Of a stretch of DNA of 64,000 bases, positions 9,549 to 18,077 are shown in pieces; the stretch's first letter is position 1; each line of letters starts with the position of its first letter. The translations under genes were made by a program, and so were the position numbers. The stretch covers positions 1 through 64,000 of the forward strand of contig JAMLIC010000010.1 in NCBI GenBank assembly GCA_023954375.1, written 5' to 3'. This DNA is from Planctomycetota bacterium (GTDB lineage Bacteria; Planctomycetota; J058). The notes beneath the pieces were generated by a model. It saw only the letters and a program-made list of their open reading frames with translations. It was not told where the DNA came from and made no database searches.

Positions 9549-9989
9549 GTGGTCCGGCGAGTCGCGACGGTGGTCTTCGGCACGGCGGGCGTCGAGTGCC
9601 CGGTGGGCGACGCGGGGCTCACGCTCCTGCGCGTCTTCGCTGGCCTGACGCTGGCGCTGGCGCACGGGCTCGGCAAGACGCCGCCGCCCGACCGGTTCGT
9701 CGAGGGGGTCGCGGCCCTCGGCTTCCCGGCGCCGGCCCTCTTCGCCTGGGCCGCCTCGCTGTCGGAGCTCGTGGGCGGGCTCCTGGTCGCGCTCGGCCTG
9801 GCGACGCGCCCCGCGGCCGCCCTGGCCGGGTTCACCATGCTCGTGGCGGCCTTCGGCGCCCACGCGGCCGACCCCTTCGCGAAGAAGGAGATGGCGCTCC
9901 TGTTCCTGGCGATCATGACCGCCTTCGTCTTCATGGGGTCCGGGCGCTTCGGCCTCGACGCGCTCGTCCGGCGCCGCCTGGCTACCTGA
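9549..9989 (+). CDS. DoxX family membrane protein
   Basis: 146 residues with four hydrophobic segments and the DoxX layout: LTLLRVFAGLTL, the A-H-G-x-GK block, FAWAASLSELVGGLLV, and a KKEMALLF loop before the last helix. The family includes quinone-reducing membrane subunits, but most members have no assigned reaction. GGAGGTG sits 4-10 bases before the GTG at 9549, and TAGGAT (9524-9529) is a good -10; an ATG at 9528 within that hexamer is an alternative start. The 3' end overlaps the kinase gene on the other strand by 8 bases. Confidence 0.85.
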   Translation: MVRRVATVVFGTAGVECPVGDAGLTLLRVFAGLTLALAHGLGKTPPPDRFVEGVAALGFPAPALFAWAASLSELVGGLLVALGLATRPAAALAGFTMLVAAFGAHAADPFAKKEMALLFLAIMTAFVFMGSGRFGLDALVRRRLAT

Positions 9990-12357
9990 GCGGGAGCGCG
10001 ACGCGGAACCCGAGCTCGTGGTCGCGCGAGTCGGGGACCTGCCCGAGCGAGGCGCCCTTCGTCAGGTCCCCGGTCGCGGCCCGGCGGAACGCGGCGTGGC
10101 ACTGCCCCACGTCCTCCGCCTTCGTGCGCCACGACCCGCCGCGGATCACCCGATGCGCGAACGGGGGCTCGCCCTCGTCGCCCCGGTGGCACGGGTCACG
10201 CCGCGGGCCGTCGCCGCCGCGCAGGAAGCCGTCGAACGGCGCGAACAGGTCCTCGACCCACTCCCACGCGTTGCCGCTCATGTGCAGGGCGCCCACCCAG
10301 CTCGCGCCGCCCATGTCGTCGTTCACCCCCCGCGGCGCGCCCGTCCTCCGGTCCAGGCCGAACACGGCGCGGCCCGCGCCGCCGGGGGCGGGGTCCTGGT
10401 CGCCCCACGGGTAGCGCCGCGCCTCGGGGCCGCGCGCGGCCCACTCCCACTGCGCCTCCGTCGGCAGCGCCAGGCCCGCCCACGCGCAGTAGGCCCGCGC
10501 CTGGTGCCACGTCACGTCCACGGCCGGGCTCGAGACGTCGAAGCGCGGCGGCCGGGCCGGGACGTCGGCGCCGGTCGCCTCGCGCCAGCGCTCGAGCTGC
10601 CTCCAGGACACCTCGTGCTTGCCGACCAGGAAGGCGCTGACCGAGACGGGGTGCGGCGGGGCGCTCACCCGCGTGTCGTGCTCCCCGAGCTCCTCGCCGA
10701 GCGACATGCGGTAGACGCACTCGTCGCTGCCCATGACGAACTCGCCCGGCGGCACGTAGAGGAGCACGCTCCCGTCCGCGGCCCGGTAGACCTCCTCGAC
10801 CTCGTCGAGGCGGAGCGTCCGCCCGAGCAGGTCGCGCACCTCCTCGGGCGGGGGCGGGTCGAACGCGCGGTCGCGCTCGACGCGCAGCGCGTCGCCCGCG
10901 CGGCGCCAGCTCCCCTCGCCGTCCTGGACCTCGAGCCGCACGACGTTGTGGCCGAGCGCCAGGGGGGCGCGCGCCTGGAAGCGCCACCCGGGGCCGCCGC
11001 TCGCCACGACGCGGTCGCCCACGAGGAGGCGCCCCGCCCGCGCCCCGCCCTCGACCTCGACCCGCACCGACAGCCAGCCCAGCCGGGTCCGCTCGCGCGG
11101 GTGCGCCGCCTCGAGGCGGCCGCGCGCCGGCTCCTCGGGCGGCGGCGGCGCCTCGAAGTAGCCGGCGAGGTGCGGCCACGTGCGCCAGAGCGCCGCGCCG
11201 CCGCCGCCGAGGAGCGCGAGGAGGCCGCCCGCGGCGAGGGCCCACCGCAGCGTCCGCCCGCGCCGGCGGGCGCCCTCCTCGTCGCGGCCGAGCACCGCCT
11301 CGCCCCGCGCGAGGCGCTCGAGGTCGCGGGCCAGCGCCTGCGCCGACGGGTAGCGGTCGGCGGGGTCCTTCGCGAGGGCCTTGAGGACGACCCGATCGAC
11401 GTCCGGCGGCAGCCCCGGGACCTCCTGCGACGGCGGCGTCGGCGGGTCCATGAGGACGGCGCGGATCGTCTGCGCCGCGCCGCCGTCGAACGGCGGGCGC
11501 CCGGTGACCGCGTGGTAGAGCACCGCCCCGAGGCCGTAGACGTCCGTGCGCTCGTCGATCGCCCGCCGCGCGCCGTCGGCCTGCTCGGGCGCCATGTAGG
11601 CGGGCGTGCCCACGAGGTCGCCCGTGCGCGTGAGCGCCTCCTCGCCGCGCACGCGGGCGACCCCGAAGTCGACCAGGCGGGGGGTCCCCGCCGCGTCGAA
11701 CAGCACGTTCTGCGGCTTGAGGTCGCGGTGGAGGATCCCCGCCCGGTGCACGTGGGCCAGGCCGTGCGCCAGCTGCGCGACGAGCCGCGCCGCCTCCCTC
11801 GGCGGCAGGGGCCCCTGCTTCAGGCGCGCCGCGAGGTCGCCGCCCTCGGCCAGCTCCATGACCAGGAACGGCGCCCCGTCCTGCTCGCCCGCGCCGAGCA
11901 CCCGCAGCACGTTCGGATGGCGGTCCACCGCCGCCTGGGCGACCCCCTCGCGGCGGAAGCGGGCCCGCGACTGCGGGTCGGCCGCCGCGAGGACCTTGAT
12001 CGCCACCGGCGCGCCCGTGCGCGGGTCGACGCCGGCGTAGACCGCGCCCATGCCGCCCCGGCCGAGCAGCCGCTCGATCTGGTAGCCGCCGACCTCGGCG
12101 CCCGGCCGGAGCTCGACCGGGCGCAGCACCCGGGCGTCCTCGGCGGTGCGCCCGAGGGCGTCGCCGCTCGGGGGGGGCTGCCGGAGCGCCTGGACCTGCG
12201 CGGGCGTGAGGAACCGCTGCGCGAGGAGGGCCCGCAGGCCGGGAGAGCCCCCGGCGGCCGCGAGCTCCGCCTCGAGCCGCCGGGCGGCCTCGAGCTGCTC
12301 GGCCGTGAGGAACCCGCGGGCGAGGGCGGCCTGGACGATCGGGTCGTCGTCGCGCAC
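9982..12357 (-). CDS. Ser/Thr protein kinase fused to FGE-sulfatase domain
   Basis: 791 residues. About 70 residues with two FLT(A/P) repeats come first. A complete kinase domain follows (LLGRGGMGAVYAG, VAIKVL, HRDLKPQN, VDFGVAR, GTPAYMAPEQ). A transmembrane helix lies near residues 370-392 and a beta-rich extracellular linker follows. The C-terminal 250 residues are a formylglycine-generating-enzyme-like domain (PPGEFVMGSDE, GNAWEWVEDLF, RVIRGGSWR). The architecture puts an FGE domain outside the membrane as a likely sensor rather than an enzyme. The GTG start lies 6 nt after TATCCT, with no ribosome binding site. Confidence 0.9.
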   Translation of the reverse strand: MRDDDPIVQAALARGFLTAEQLEAARRLEAELAAAGGSPGLRALLAQRFLTPAQVQALRQPPPSGDALGRTAEDARVLRPVELRPGAEVGGYQIERLLGRGGMGAVYAGVDPRTGAPVAIKVLAAADPQSRARFRREGVAQAAVDRHPNVLRVLGAGEQDGAPFLVMELAEGGDLAARLKQGPLPPREAARLVAQLAHGLAHVHRAGILHRDLKPQNVLFDAAGTPRLVDFGVARVRGEEALTRTGDLVGTPAYMAPEQADGARRAIDERTDVYGLGAVLYHAVTGRPPFDGGAAQTIRAVLMDPPTPPSQEVPGLPPDVDRVVLKALAKDPADRYPSAQALARDLERLARGEAVLGRDEEGARRRGRTLRWALAAGGLLALLGGGGAALWRTWPHLAGYFEAPPPPEEPARGRLEAAHPRERTRLGWLSVRVEVEGGARAGRLLVGDRVVASGGPGWRFQARAPLALGHNVVRLEVQDGEGSWRRAGDALRVERDRAFDPPPPEEVRDLLGRTLRLDEVEEVYRAADGSVLLYVPPGEFVMGSDECVYRMSLGEELGEHDTRVSAPPHPVSVSAFLVGKHEVSWRQLERWREATGADVPARPPRFDVSSPAVDVTWHQARAYCAWAGLALPTEAQWEWAARGPEARRYPWGDQDPAPGGAGRAVFGLDRRTGAPRGVNDDMGGASWVGALHMSGNAWEWVEDLFAPFDGFLRGGDGPRRDPCHRGDEGEPPFAHRVIRGGSWRTKAEDVGQCHAAFRRAATGDLTKGASLGQVPDSRDHELGFRVALPLR

Positions 12358-12473
12358 CCCGGCAGGATACCGGGAGCGGGGCGCCTCACGTCAGGGAGCC
12401 GCTCCTCGCGCTCGATGCGACGAAGCGAGCGATGGGGACGGGCGGAGCGGGACGGGTCGTGCAGGTCCGGGGC

Positions 12474-12608
12474 TCACTCCGATCGCCCGCCCCTCGCGAG
12501 CGCATCACTCGTCACAGGCGGGCGCAGGGCGTCCCACGAGGTGATCGGGTCGAAGTGGCCCAGGGTGTTCAGGGTCGCGGACGAGCGGACGCGGTGCGAG
12601 GTGTTCAT
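12474..12608 (-). CDS. possible small protein downstream of cstA
   Basis: A 44-residue frame starting at an ATG with a strong ribosome binding site (GGGAGGG, 2-3 bases from the ATG). The sequence is polar (MNTSHRVRSS, then HFDPITSWDAL) with no membrane segment. It follows cstA on the same strand by 77 bases, the position occupied in enterobacteria by the small YjiX/YbdD protein, but it does not look like that family. An upstream in-frame ATG at 12657 would add 16 residues. The rest of 12358-12685 shows nothing else I can support. Confidence 0.4.
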   Translation of the reverse strand: MNTSHRVRSSATLNTLGHFDPITSWDALRPPVTSDALARGGRSE

Positions 12609-12685
12609 GACCCTCCCGTCATCGGCACCATCGGCGTCCGGCTTGACGCCTGACATCCGTTCGGTGCGGGCTCTCCCGACACCCC

Positions 12686-14431
12686 TCACACGACCGGCGA
12701 GGCCGGAGGTTCCCCCGGGGGCCGCGCCGCGCGCACGGCCCGCACCGCCTCGACCACCAGCAGGGCGGCGATGGCCAGGAGCACCAGGGCGACCAGGCCG
12801 TTGACGAGCTTCGCGACGACGAGCGCGCCGTCCGGCCCTCGGGCCGCCGCGAGGTCGCTCCAGGCGAGGTGCCCGAGCGCCCAGACGGTGATCGCCATGA
12901 CGAAGACGGTCGGCCCGAGCGCGAACCAGCACGGGCGCCCGCTGCGCCGCAGCCACACGGTGACGCCCAGGAGCGTCAGCGCCGCCAGGAGCTGGTTCGA
13001 CGCGCCGAACAGCGTCCAGAACTGCATGTAGGTGGCCGGCTTGCCGGGCTGCGGCGCGTCGGCGGTGGCGATGAACAGGAGCGGCAGGGCCAGCGTGGCC
13101 GCCGTCGCCGCGACCGAGGCGGCGCGGGTGCGCCAGTCGAGGAGCTCCTCGAGGATGTAGCGGCCCAGGCGCGTGGCCACGTCGAGCGTGTCGAAGACGA
13201 AGGTCGAGAAGGCCATGGCGCCGAAGACCTTGGCCGCGAGCAGGTAGTCGCGCGGGAGGACGACGCACAGGTACTCGGCGATTCCGTCGCCGTAGATCGC
13301 GCCGGGCGAGCCCTTCGGCGCCTCGAGGATCATGACGGTCGACAGCGCGATCAGCGCCACGAGCCCCTCGAGGAGCATGCCGCCGTAGCCCACGGTGCGG
13401 CAGTGGGTCTCCTTGTCGAGCTGCTTCGAGGTCGTGCCGCTGCACACGAGCCCGTGGAAGCCGCTGCAGGCGCCGCAGGCGATCGTCACGAACAGGAACG
13501 GGAACAGGAGCGCCGCCGGGCCGGGCGCGTCGGCGACGAGCCCCTTGAACGCCGGCTGCTTGACCTCGAAGCCGCCGGCGAACACGCCCACGACCCCGAC
13601 GGCCAGCACGATGTAGAGGATGAAGCCGCCCAGGTAGCCGCGCGGCTGGATCAGGAGCCACACGGGCAGGAGCGAGGCCACGAAGCAGTAGCCGAGGAGG
13701 AGCACCCCCCAGACCTTCTGCGGGTGGACGTCGCCGAGGGGGCCCAGCGCGAGGAGCGTCGAGACCTGCGGGACGGTGCCCAGCGCCACGAGCCCCAGCG
13801 TCGCCGGCACGAAGATCACGGTCGTCAGCCACAGCGGCGGGGCGAAGCGCCGCTGCACGAGGCCCATGACCACGGCGAGCAGCAGGTAGGCCACGCTGGC
13901 GAAGGCGACGGCGCCGCCGCGCTCGAAGCCGACCTGCACGCCCTCGAGCTCCTCGATCCGCCCGAGGAACGTGCTGGCCGTGACGTCGGTGAAGGCCACG
14001 ATCACGTAGAGCAGCGCCAGCCAGATGAACCCCATGAACGCCGCCCAGGCGCGCGGCGTCAGGTGCTGGCGCACGATCTCGGCCACGGTGCGCGCGCCAT
14101 GGCGCACCGAGGCCACGAGCGCGCTCATGTCGTGGACCGCGCCGATGAAGATGCAGCCGAGCGTGATCCACAGGACGCAGGGGCCCCAGCCGAAGTACAT
14201 GCAGGCGGCGATCGGCCCGACGATCGGCCCGGCGGCCGAGATCGCGCTGAAGTGCTGCCCGAGCAGGTAGCCCGGGGCGACCGGCGCGAAGTCGACCCCG
14301 TCCTCCTTCTCGCGCGCCGGCGTGACGCGGTCGTCGTCGAGGCCGTAGAGGCGCGAGAGGAGGCGGCCGTACCACAGGTAGCCGAGCGTCAGCGCGACCA
14401 CGACGAGGGCGGCCAGGAGGGGGAGCGACAT
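12686..14431 (-). CDS. cstA: carbon starvation protein CstA
   Basis: 581 residues with about 15 hydrophobic helices. The CstA N-terminal block is recognisable: YLWYGRLLSRLYGLDD, then REKEDGVDFAP, GQHFSAISAAGPIVGPI and the GAVHDMSALVASVRHGARTV loop. The family imports peptides or pyruvate in enterobacteria when carbon is limiting. The length is close to the shorter CstA/BtsT group. No regulator such as a LytTR pair is adjacent. The ATG start is within 60 bases of the upstream gene's stop, and the neighbouring genes have different functions. Confidence 0.93.
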   Translation of the reverse strand: MSLPLLAALVVVALTLGYLWYGRLLSRLYGLDDDRVTPAREKEDGVDFAPVAPGYLLGQHFSAISAAGPIVGPIAACMYFGWGPCVLWITLGCIFIGAVHDMSALVASVRHGARTVAEIVRQHLTPRAWAAFMGFIWLALLYVIVAFTDVTASTFLGRIEELEGVQVGFERGGAVAFASVAYLLLAVVMGLVQRRFAPPLWLTTVIFVPATLGLVALGTVPQVSTLLALGPLGDVHPQKVWGVLLLGYCFVASLLPVWLLIQPRGYLGGFILYIVLAVGVVGVFAGGFEVKQPAFKGLVADAPGPAALLFPFLFVTIACGACSGFHGLVCSGTTSKQLDKETHCRTVGYGGMLLEGLVALIALSTVMILEAPKGSPGAIYGDGIAEYLCVVLPRDYLLAAKVFGAMAFSTFVFDTLDVATRLGRYILEELLDWRTRAASVAATAATLALPLLFIATADAPQPGKPATYMQFWTLFGASNQLLAALTLLGVTVWLRRSGRPCWFALGPTVFVMAITVWALGHLAWSDLAAARGPDGALVVAKLVNGLVALVLLAIAALLVVEAVRAVRAARPPGEPPASPVV

Positions 14432-14494
14432 GGCCCCCCAGGTAACGAGGTCGCGCGGGCCGCATCAAGGGAGAAGGTCGATGCGCCGAGGCTA

Positions 14495-16582
14495 TCACTC
14501 CAGGTGCACCGAGATCACCCGGCGACGGGCGACGGCGCGCTCGCCCAGGTCCGGCCGGTGCACGCGCAGGACCTCGTCGCCGAGGGCGCGGAGCGTGCAG
14601 CGCAGGCGCGTGCCGTCGTCGAGCGCGACGAGCGCGCGGGGCGCCGCCAGCGGGGTGTCGGCGCCGTCGCGCGGCGCCCAGTCGATCCGGCTCACCTGGT
14701 CGAGGCCGACGGCGACGCGGCCGAAGTCCGTGCGGACGATCACCTGGTGCCGGTCGAGGAGCGTGATCGTGCCCTCGACCGGCACCGGCGGGTCGCCGCG
14801 CCGGAGGACCCGGTCGCGGGTCAGCGCGGGGGCGCGCCAGGGGGAGAGCGCCCCCTCCCGCGCCACCTCGGGCTCCATGACGAGGGCGTGGACGGCGTCG
14901 AGCGGCAGCAGCACCTCGCCGAGCGCGTCGCCGACGAAGGGGAGGACGCCCCCGCCCAGGCCGGCCGGCCAGCCGCGGAGCACGCTGCCGTCGCGCAGGA
15001 CGAGCGCCGGGCCCGCGGGCCACGGCTCGCCCGCCGAGAGGTGCACGGCGGCGACCTGGGCGAGGTCCTCCACGTGGAGCCGGTCGGGCCCCTGCTCGAG
15101 CACGACCGTGCCTCCTTCCGGACCGGCGAGCCGGAGCCGCCGGACGGTCCCCGGGACCCGCCGCCCGTCATGGAGCTCGACCCCCGGCCCCGCAACGGCC
15201 GGCGACGCGTCGACCCGCAGGGAGCGCAGGAGCACGTCGTAGAAGCGCGCCATGACCCGGTCGCCGACGCCCGCCCGCCAGCGCCACGTCTCGTCGACCC
15301 CCAGCCAGGCGCCGCGGCCCGCGCCGGCGCGCCGCGTCGCCAGGAGCGGGTAGGTCGCCCCGACGGCGCGCGGGTCCGAGCGGGCGAGGAGGACCTGCGC
15401 GTCGGCCGTCAGGCGCTCGGTGGGGATGAACGCGTGGAGCTCCGGCAGGTCGCCCCACAGCCGCCCGTCCTCCGCCGGGTCGTCGAGCAGCCGCAGGCGC
15501 GCCGGGTCGACGCGCGAGGGGCGGAACGGGCCGAGGTCGAGGACGCGCGGGCCGGCCGGGTCGAAGCGCACGGGCAGGAGCGGCCCGAGCGCCGTCCCGC
15601 CCCAGCCGCGGCCGGAGCGCTCGCCGTCGATCACGAGGAGCCCGACGCCGCCGTGGACCACGGCCCGCGCGATCGCGTCGAACGCGCCCGGGTAGAGGTA
15701 GGGGACGGCGCTGGTCGCGAGGGCGGCGACGTCCCCCACGACGATCACGTCGTGGTCGCGCAGGCGCTCCGGCGCGGGGAGCCGCTCGAGCGGCGGGAGC
15801 GACCGGCTGCGCTCCTGCTCGAAGCCCGGGTCGGCCGAGAGGAGCAGGGTCTGGAGCTCGACCCGCGGGTCGCGGAGGAGCGCGTTCTTCAGGTAGCGGT
15901 ACTCCCAGCGCGGCGCGCCCTCGACCAGCAGGACGCGCAGGGGCTCGCGCGGCGAGGGCGGCGGGGGAAGCGGCGGCGGCGGCTCGTCTGACCCGGCCGG
16001 GGCGTCGTGGTCGAGCCATTCGTCGACGCTGCCCGAGGTGAGCGCGAGCCCCGTGTCCCGCGAGCCGGTCAGCGCCAGCGCCGCGACCCCGCCCACCGCC
16101 GCGGTCAGGGCGGCGGCGACGACGAAGGCCGGCCGCAGGGGGCGCGGCAGCGGGGGGCGGCCCTCGCGTGGCGCGACGACCTGCGTCCCGCCGCACCCGG
16201 GCGCCGGGCAGCGGCCGTGTTCGCGGAAGCAGTCCTCGTGCGCCGGGGCCAGGCAGTCGGCGCAGTAGACCGCCTCGGGCGAGGCCAGCGGCGCGTGGCA
16301 GTAGGTGCAGCGCAGCCGCACGCCGAGCTCGCGCACCGGCGCCGCCGGCGCCGGCGGCGCCTTCTCCTTGGCGAGCAGCGCCGCCGCCACGACGAGCTCC
16401 TCGCGCAGGCCGGCCGGCGGCGCGGGCGGGTCGGTCTCGAGCGCCCCGCGCGCCAGGGCGTGGGCGCCCGCGAGCGCGCGGCAGGCGGCGCACCCTGTCA
16501 GGTGCTCCGCCCGGCGCCGGTCGTCGTCGCTCCCCGGCGCGGGCGGGCGGTCGAGCAGGTCGGCCACGTCGTCGCAGCTCAC
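14495..16582 (-). CDS. membrane protein with zf-HC2-like and RING-like zinc modules, partner of ECF sigma factor
   Basis: 695 residues, starting with a GTGA overlap with the sigma gene. Residues 1-50 contain an H-x3-C-x2-C-like anti-sigma zinc motif (HLTGCAAC). At about 110-150 a RING-CH-like module follows (CTYCHAPL, YCADC, HEDC, CPAPGC). A single membrane helix lies near 170-195. The outer part begins VLLVEGAPRWEYRYLKN and continues to a GLLVIDGERS stretch, resembling the class-I glutamine-amidotransferase-like fold in large planctomycete membrane proteins. The C-terminal half is beta-rich. I infer an anti-sigma role for the N-terminus. The combination of two zinc modules with a large extracytoplasmic sensor is unusual. 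Confidence 0.7.
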   Translation of the reverse strand: MSCDDVADLLDRPPAPGSDDDRRRAEHLTGCAACRALAGAHALARGALETDPPAPPAGLREELVVAAALLAKEKAPPAPAAPVRELGVRLRCTYCHAPLASPEAVYCADCLAPAHEDCFREHGRCPAPGCGGTQVVAPREGRPPLPRPLRPAFVVAAALTAAVGGVAALALTGSRDTGLALTSGSVDEWLDHDAPAGSDEPPPPLPPPPSPREPLRVLLVEGAPRWEYRYLKNALLRDPRVELQTLLLSADPGFEQERSRSLPPLERLPAPERLRDHDVIVVGDVAALATSAVPYLYPGAFDAIARAVVHGGVGLLVIDGERSGRGWGGTALGPLLPVRFDPAGPRVLDLGPFRPSRVDPARLRLLDDPAEDGRLWGDLPELHAFIPTERLTADAQVLLARSDPRAVGATYPLLATRRAGAGRGAWLGVDETWRWRAGVGDRVMARFYDVLLRSLRVDASPAVAGPGVELHDGRRVPGTVRRLRLAGPEGGTVVLEQGPDRLHVEDLAQVAAVHLSAGEPWPAGPALVLRDGSVLRGWPAGLGGGVLPFVGDALGEVLLPLDAVHALVMEPEVAREGALSPWRAPALTRDRVLRRGDPPVPVEGTITLLDRHQVIVRTDFGRVAVGLDQVSRIDWAPRDGADTPLAAPRALVALDDGTRLRCTLRALGDEVLRVHRPDLGERAVARRRVISVHLE

Positions 16583-17178
16583 CGGGACACCTCCTCGGCG
16601 GGGTCGAGCCCGCGCCGGCGCAGCTCGACCGCCAGCCGGCTGGCCGCCTCGCTCAGGCGGGCGCGGGCCGTCGGCACCGAGCAGTCGAGCGCCAGCGCCA
16701 GCTCGTGCATCGTCAGCCCCCCGGCGTGGCGCAGCGCCAGCGCCCCGCGCAGGGCGTCGGGGAGCGCCGCCAAGGCGGCCGCGACCACGGCGTCGCGCTC
16801 GCGCCCGAGCGCCGCCGCCTCGGCGCCGGGGCGCTCGTCGATCGGCTCGGCCTCCGCCGGCGCGGCGGTCCGCCGCCGCAGGCCGTCGACCGCGACGTGG
16901 TGCGCGATCCCGGCCAGGTAGCCGCGCACGCGCCCGGGCTCCGCCAGCGCCGGGAGGCGCCGCAGGAGGCGCAGGAAGCTCTCCTGCAGGGCGTCCTCGG
17001 CCTGCTCGCGCCCGAGCCCCAGCCCGCGCAGGAGCCGGAGCGCCCCCGGCGCCAGGGCGTCGTAGAGCGCCCCGAACGCGTCGGCGTCGCCCGCCGCCGC
17101 GCGGCGGGTCAGCTCGTCGAGGTCGCCGGCGGACGTCAGCGGGGGCCCCCCGGGGAGCGTGGCGGCGCGCGGCATCAC
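16579..17178 (-). CDS. ECF-type RNA polymerase sigma factor
   Basis: 199 residues. Region 2 is visible as AFGALYDALAP through QAEDALQESFLRLLR, and region 4 as AALAALPDALRGALALRHAGGLTMHELALALDCSVPTARARL, described here as two neighbouring blocks of the helix-turn-helix. It would recruit RNA polymerase to a small regulon, probably controlled by the overlapping downstream zinc protein. A GTG at 17178 is directly followed by an in-frame ATG at 17175; either could start translation. There is no obvious ECF-type -35 AAC motif in front of it, so autoregulation is not shown. Confidence 0.9.
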   Translation of the reverse strand: MMPRAATLPGGPPLTSAGDLDELTRRAAAGDADAFGALYDALAPGALRLLRGLGLGREQAEDALQESFLRLLRRLPALAEPGRVRGYLAGIAHHVAVDGLRRRTAAPAEAEPIDERPGAEAAALGRERDAVVAAALAALPDALRGALALRHAGGLTMHELALALDCSVPTARARLSEAASRLAVELRRRGLDPAEEVSR

Positions 17179-17249
17179 ACGCTACTCGCGCGCGGGCGCC
17201 CGGATGGAAAGACTCGCCCGCCGCCCCCTGCCGGACAGGGACTTGGGCG

Positions 17250-18077
17250 CTACCCCGCCCAGGAGCGGCCGAGGGCCCCCGTCAGGCGCCACCGCCCGTC
17301 CTCGCGCCGGTAGAGGTCGTGGCTGCCCTCGGTGAAGCGCTCCCCGCGCCGCAGCCGCACCTCGATGCGCACCTCGTCGCCGTCGACCTCGATCAGGTTG
17401 TAGGCGTTGGGCTCGCCGCGCAGGCGGCGCGACAGCGCGGTCCCGGCCTGGACCACCAGCGTGTGGCCGCGCAGGGCGGGGTAGGCGTGGGTGCCGCCGA
17501 CGAAGCTCACGTGGCAGTGGCCGGCGAGGAGCAGGTCCACCCCGGCCTCGTCGACGACCTCGAGGGTCGCCGCCAGCCCGCGCAGGGGCCGGTGGTGGCG
17601 GCCCCAGGTCGGCGCGAGGAAAGGATGGTGGGCGACGAGCACGCGGGTCGAGGGCGGCAGCCCGTCGAGCCGGCGGCGCAGGTCGAGGAGCCGCGCCGGC
17701 GAGACGCGGCCGCTCGTCACGTGCCGCGCCGTCGGCGTGCGGATCCCGACGAGCGAGAGCCCGGGGAGGAGCAGGTCGGGCTCGAGGTCCGGGCCGATGT
17801 GCTCCTGGTAGCGGTCGAACGGCCCGAGGAGCCGTCGGAGCGGCCGGTAGACCGGCGCGACGTCGTGGTTGCCCGGGACGACGAGCGTCGGCGCCGGGAG
17901 GCGCGCCAGGAAGCGCCGGGCGGCCGCGAACTCGCGGCGGCGCGCCCGCTGCGTGAGGTCGCCGCTGACGACGACCGCGGCCGGCCGCGCGCGCTCGAGG
18001 TCGCGCACGAGCGCGGCGCAGGCGCCCGGGTCCTCGGCGCCGAAGTGCAGGTCGGAGAGATGGGCGATCCGCGTCAT
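17250..18077 (-). CDS. calcineurin-like metallophosphoesterase
   Basis: 275 residues with the five metallophosphoesterase motifs in order: D9-x-H11 (HLSDLHFG), GDLTQ, GNHD, HHP and GHCHVSF. This places it in the family of cyclic-nucleotide or phospholipid phosphodiesterases related to CpdA; the substrate cannot be decided from sequence. It has no signal peptide, so it is cytosolic. Its ATG overlaps the TGA of the lipid kinase gene (ATGA), so the two are translationally coupled, which favours a lipid phosphate substrate. Confidence 0.87.
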   Translation of the reverse strand: MTRIAHLSDLHFGAEDPGACAALVRDLERARPAAVVVSGDLTQRARRREFAAARRFLARLPAPTLVVPGNHDVAPVYRPLRRLLGPFDRYQEHIGPDLEPDLLLPGLSLVGIRTPTARHVTSGRVSPARLLDLRRRLDGLPPSTRVLVAHHPFLAPTWGRHHRPLRGLAATLEVVDEAGVDLLLAGHCHVSFVGGTHAYPALRGHTLVVQAGTALSRRLRGEPNAYNLIEVDGDEVRIEVRLRRGERFTEGSHDLYRREDGRWRLTGALGRSWAG

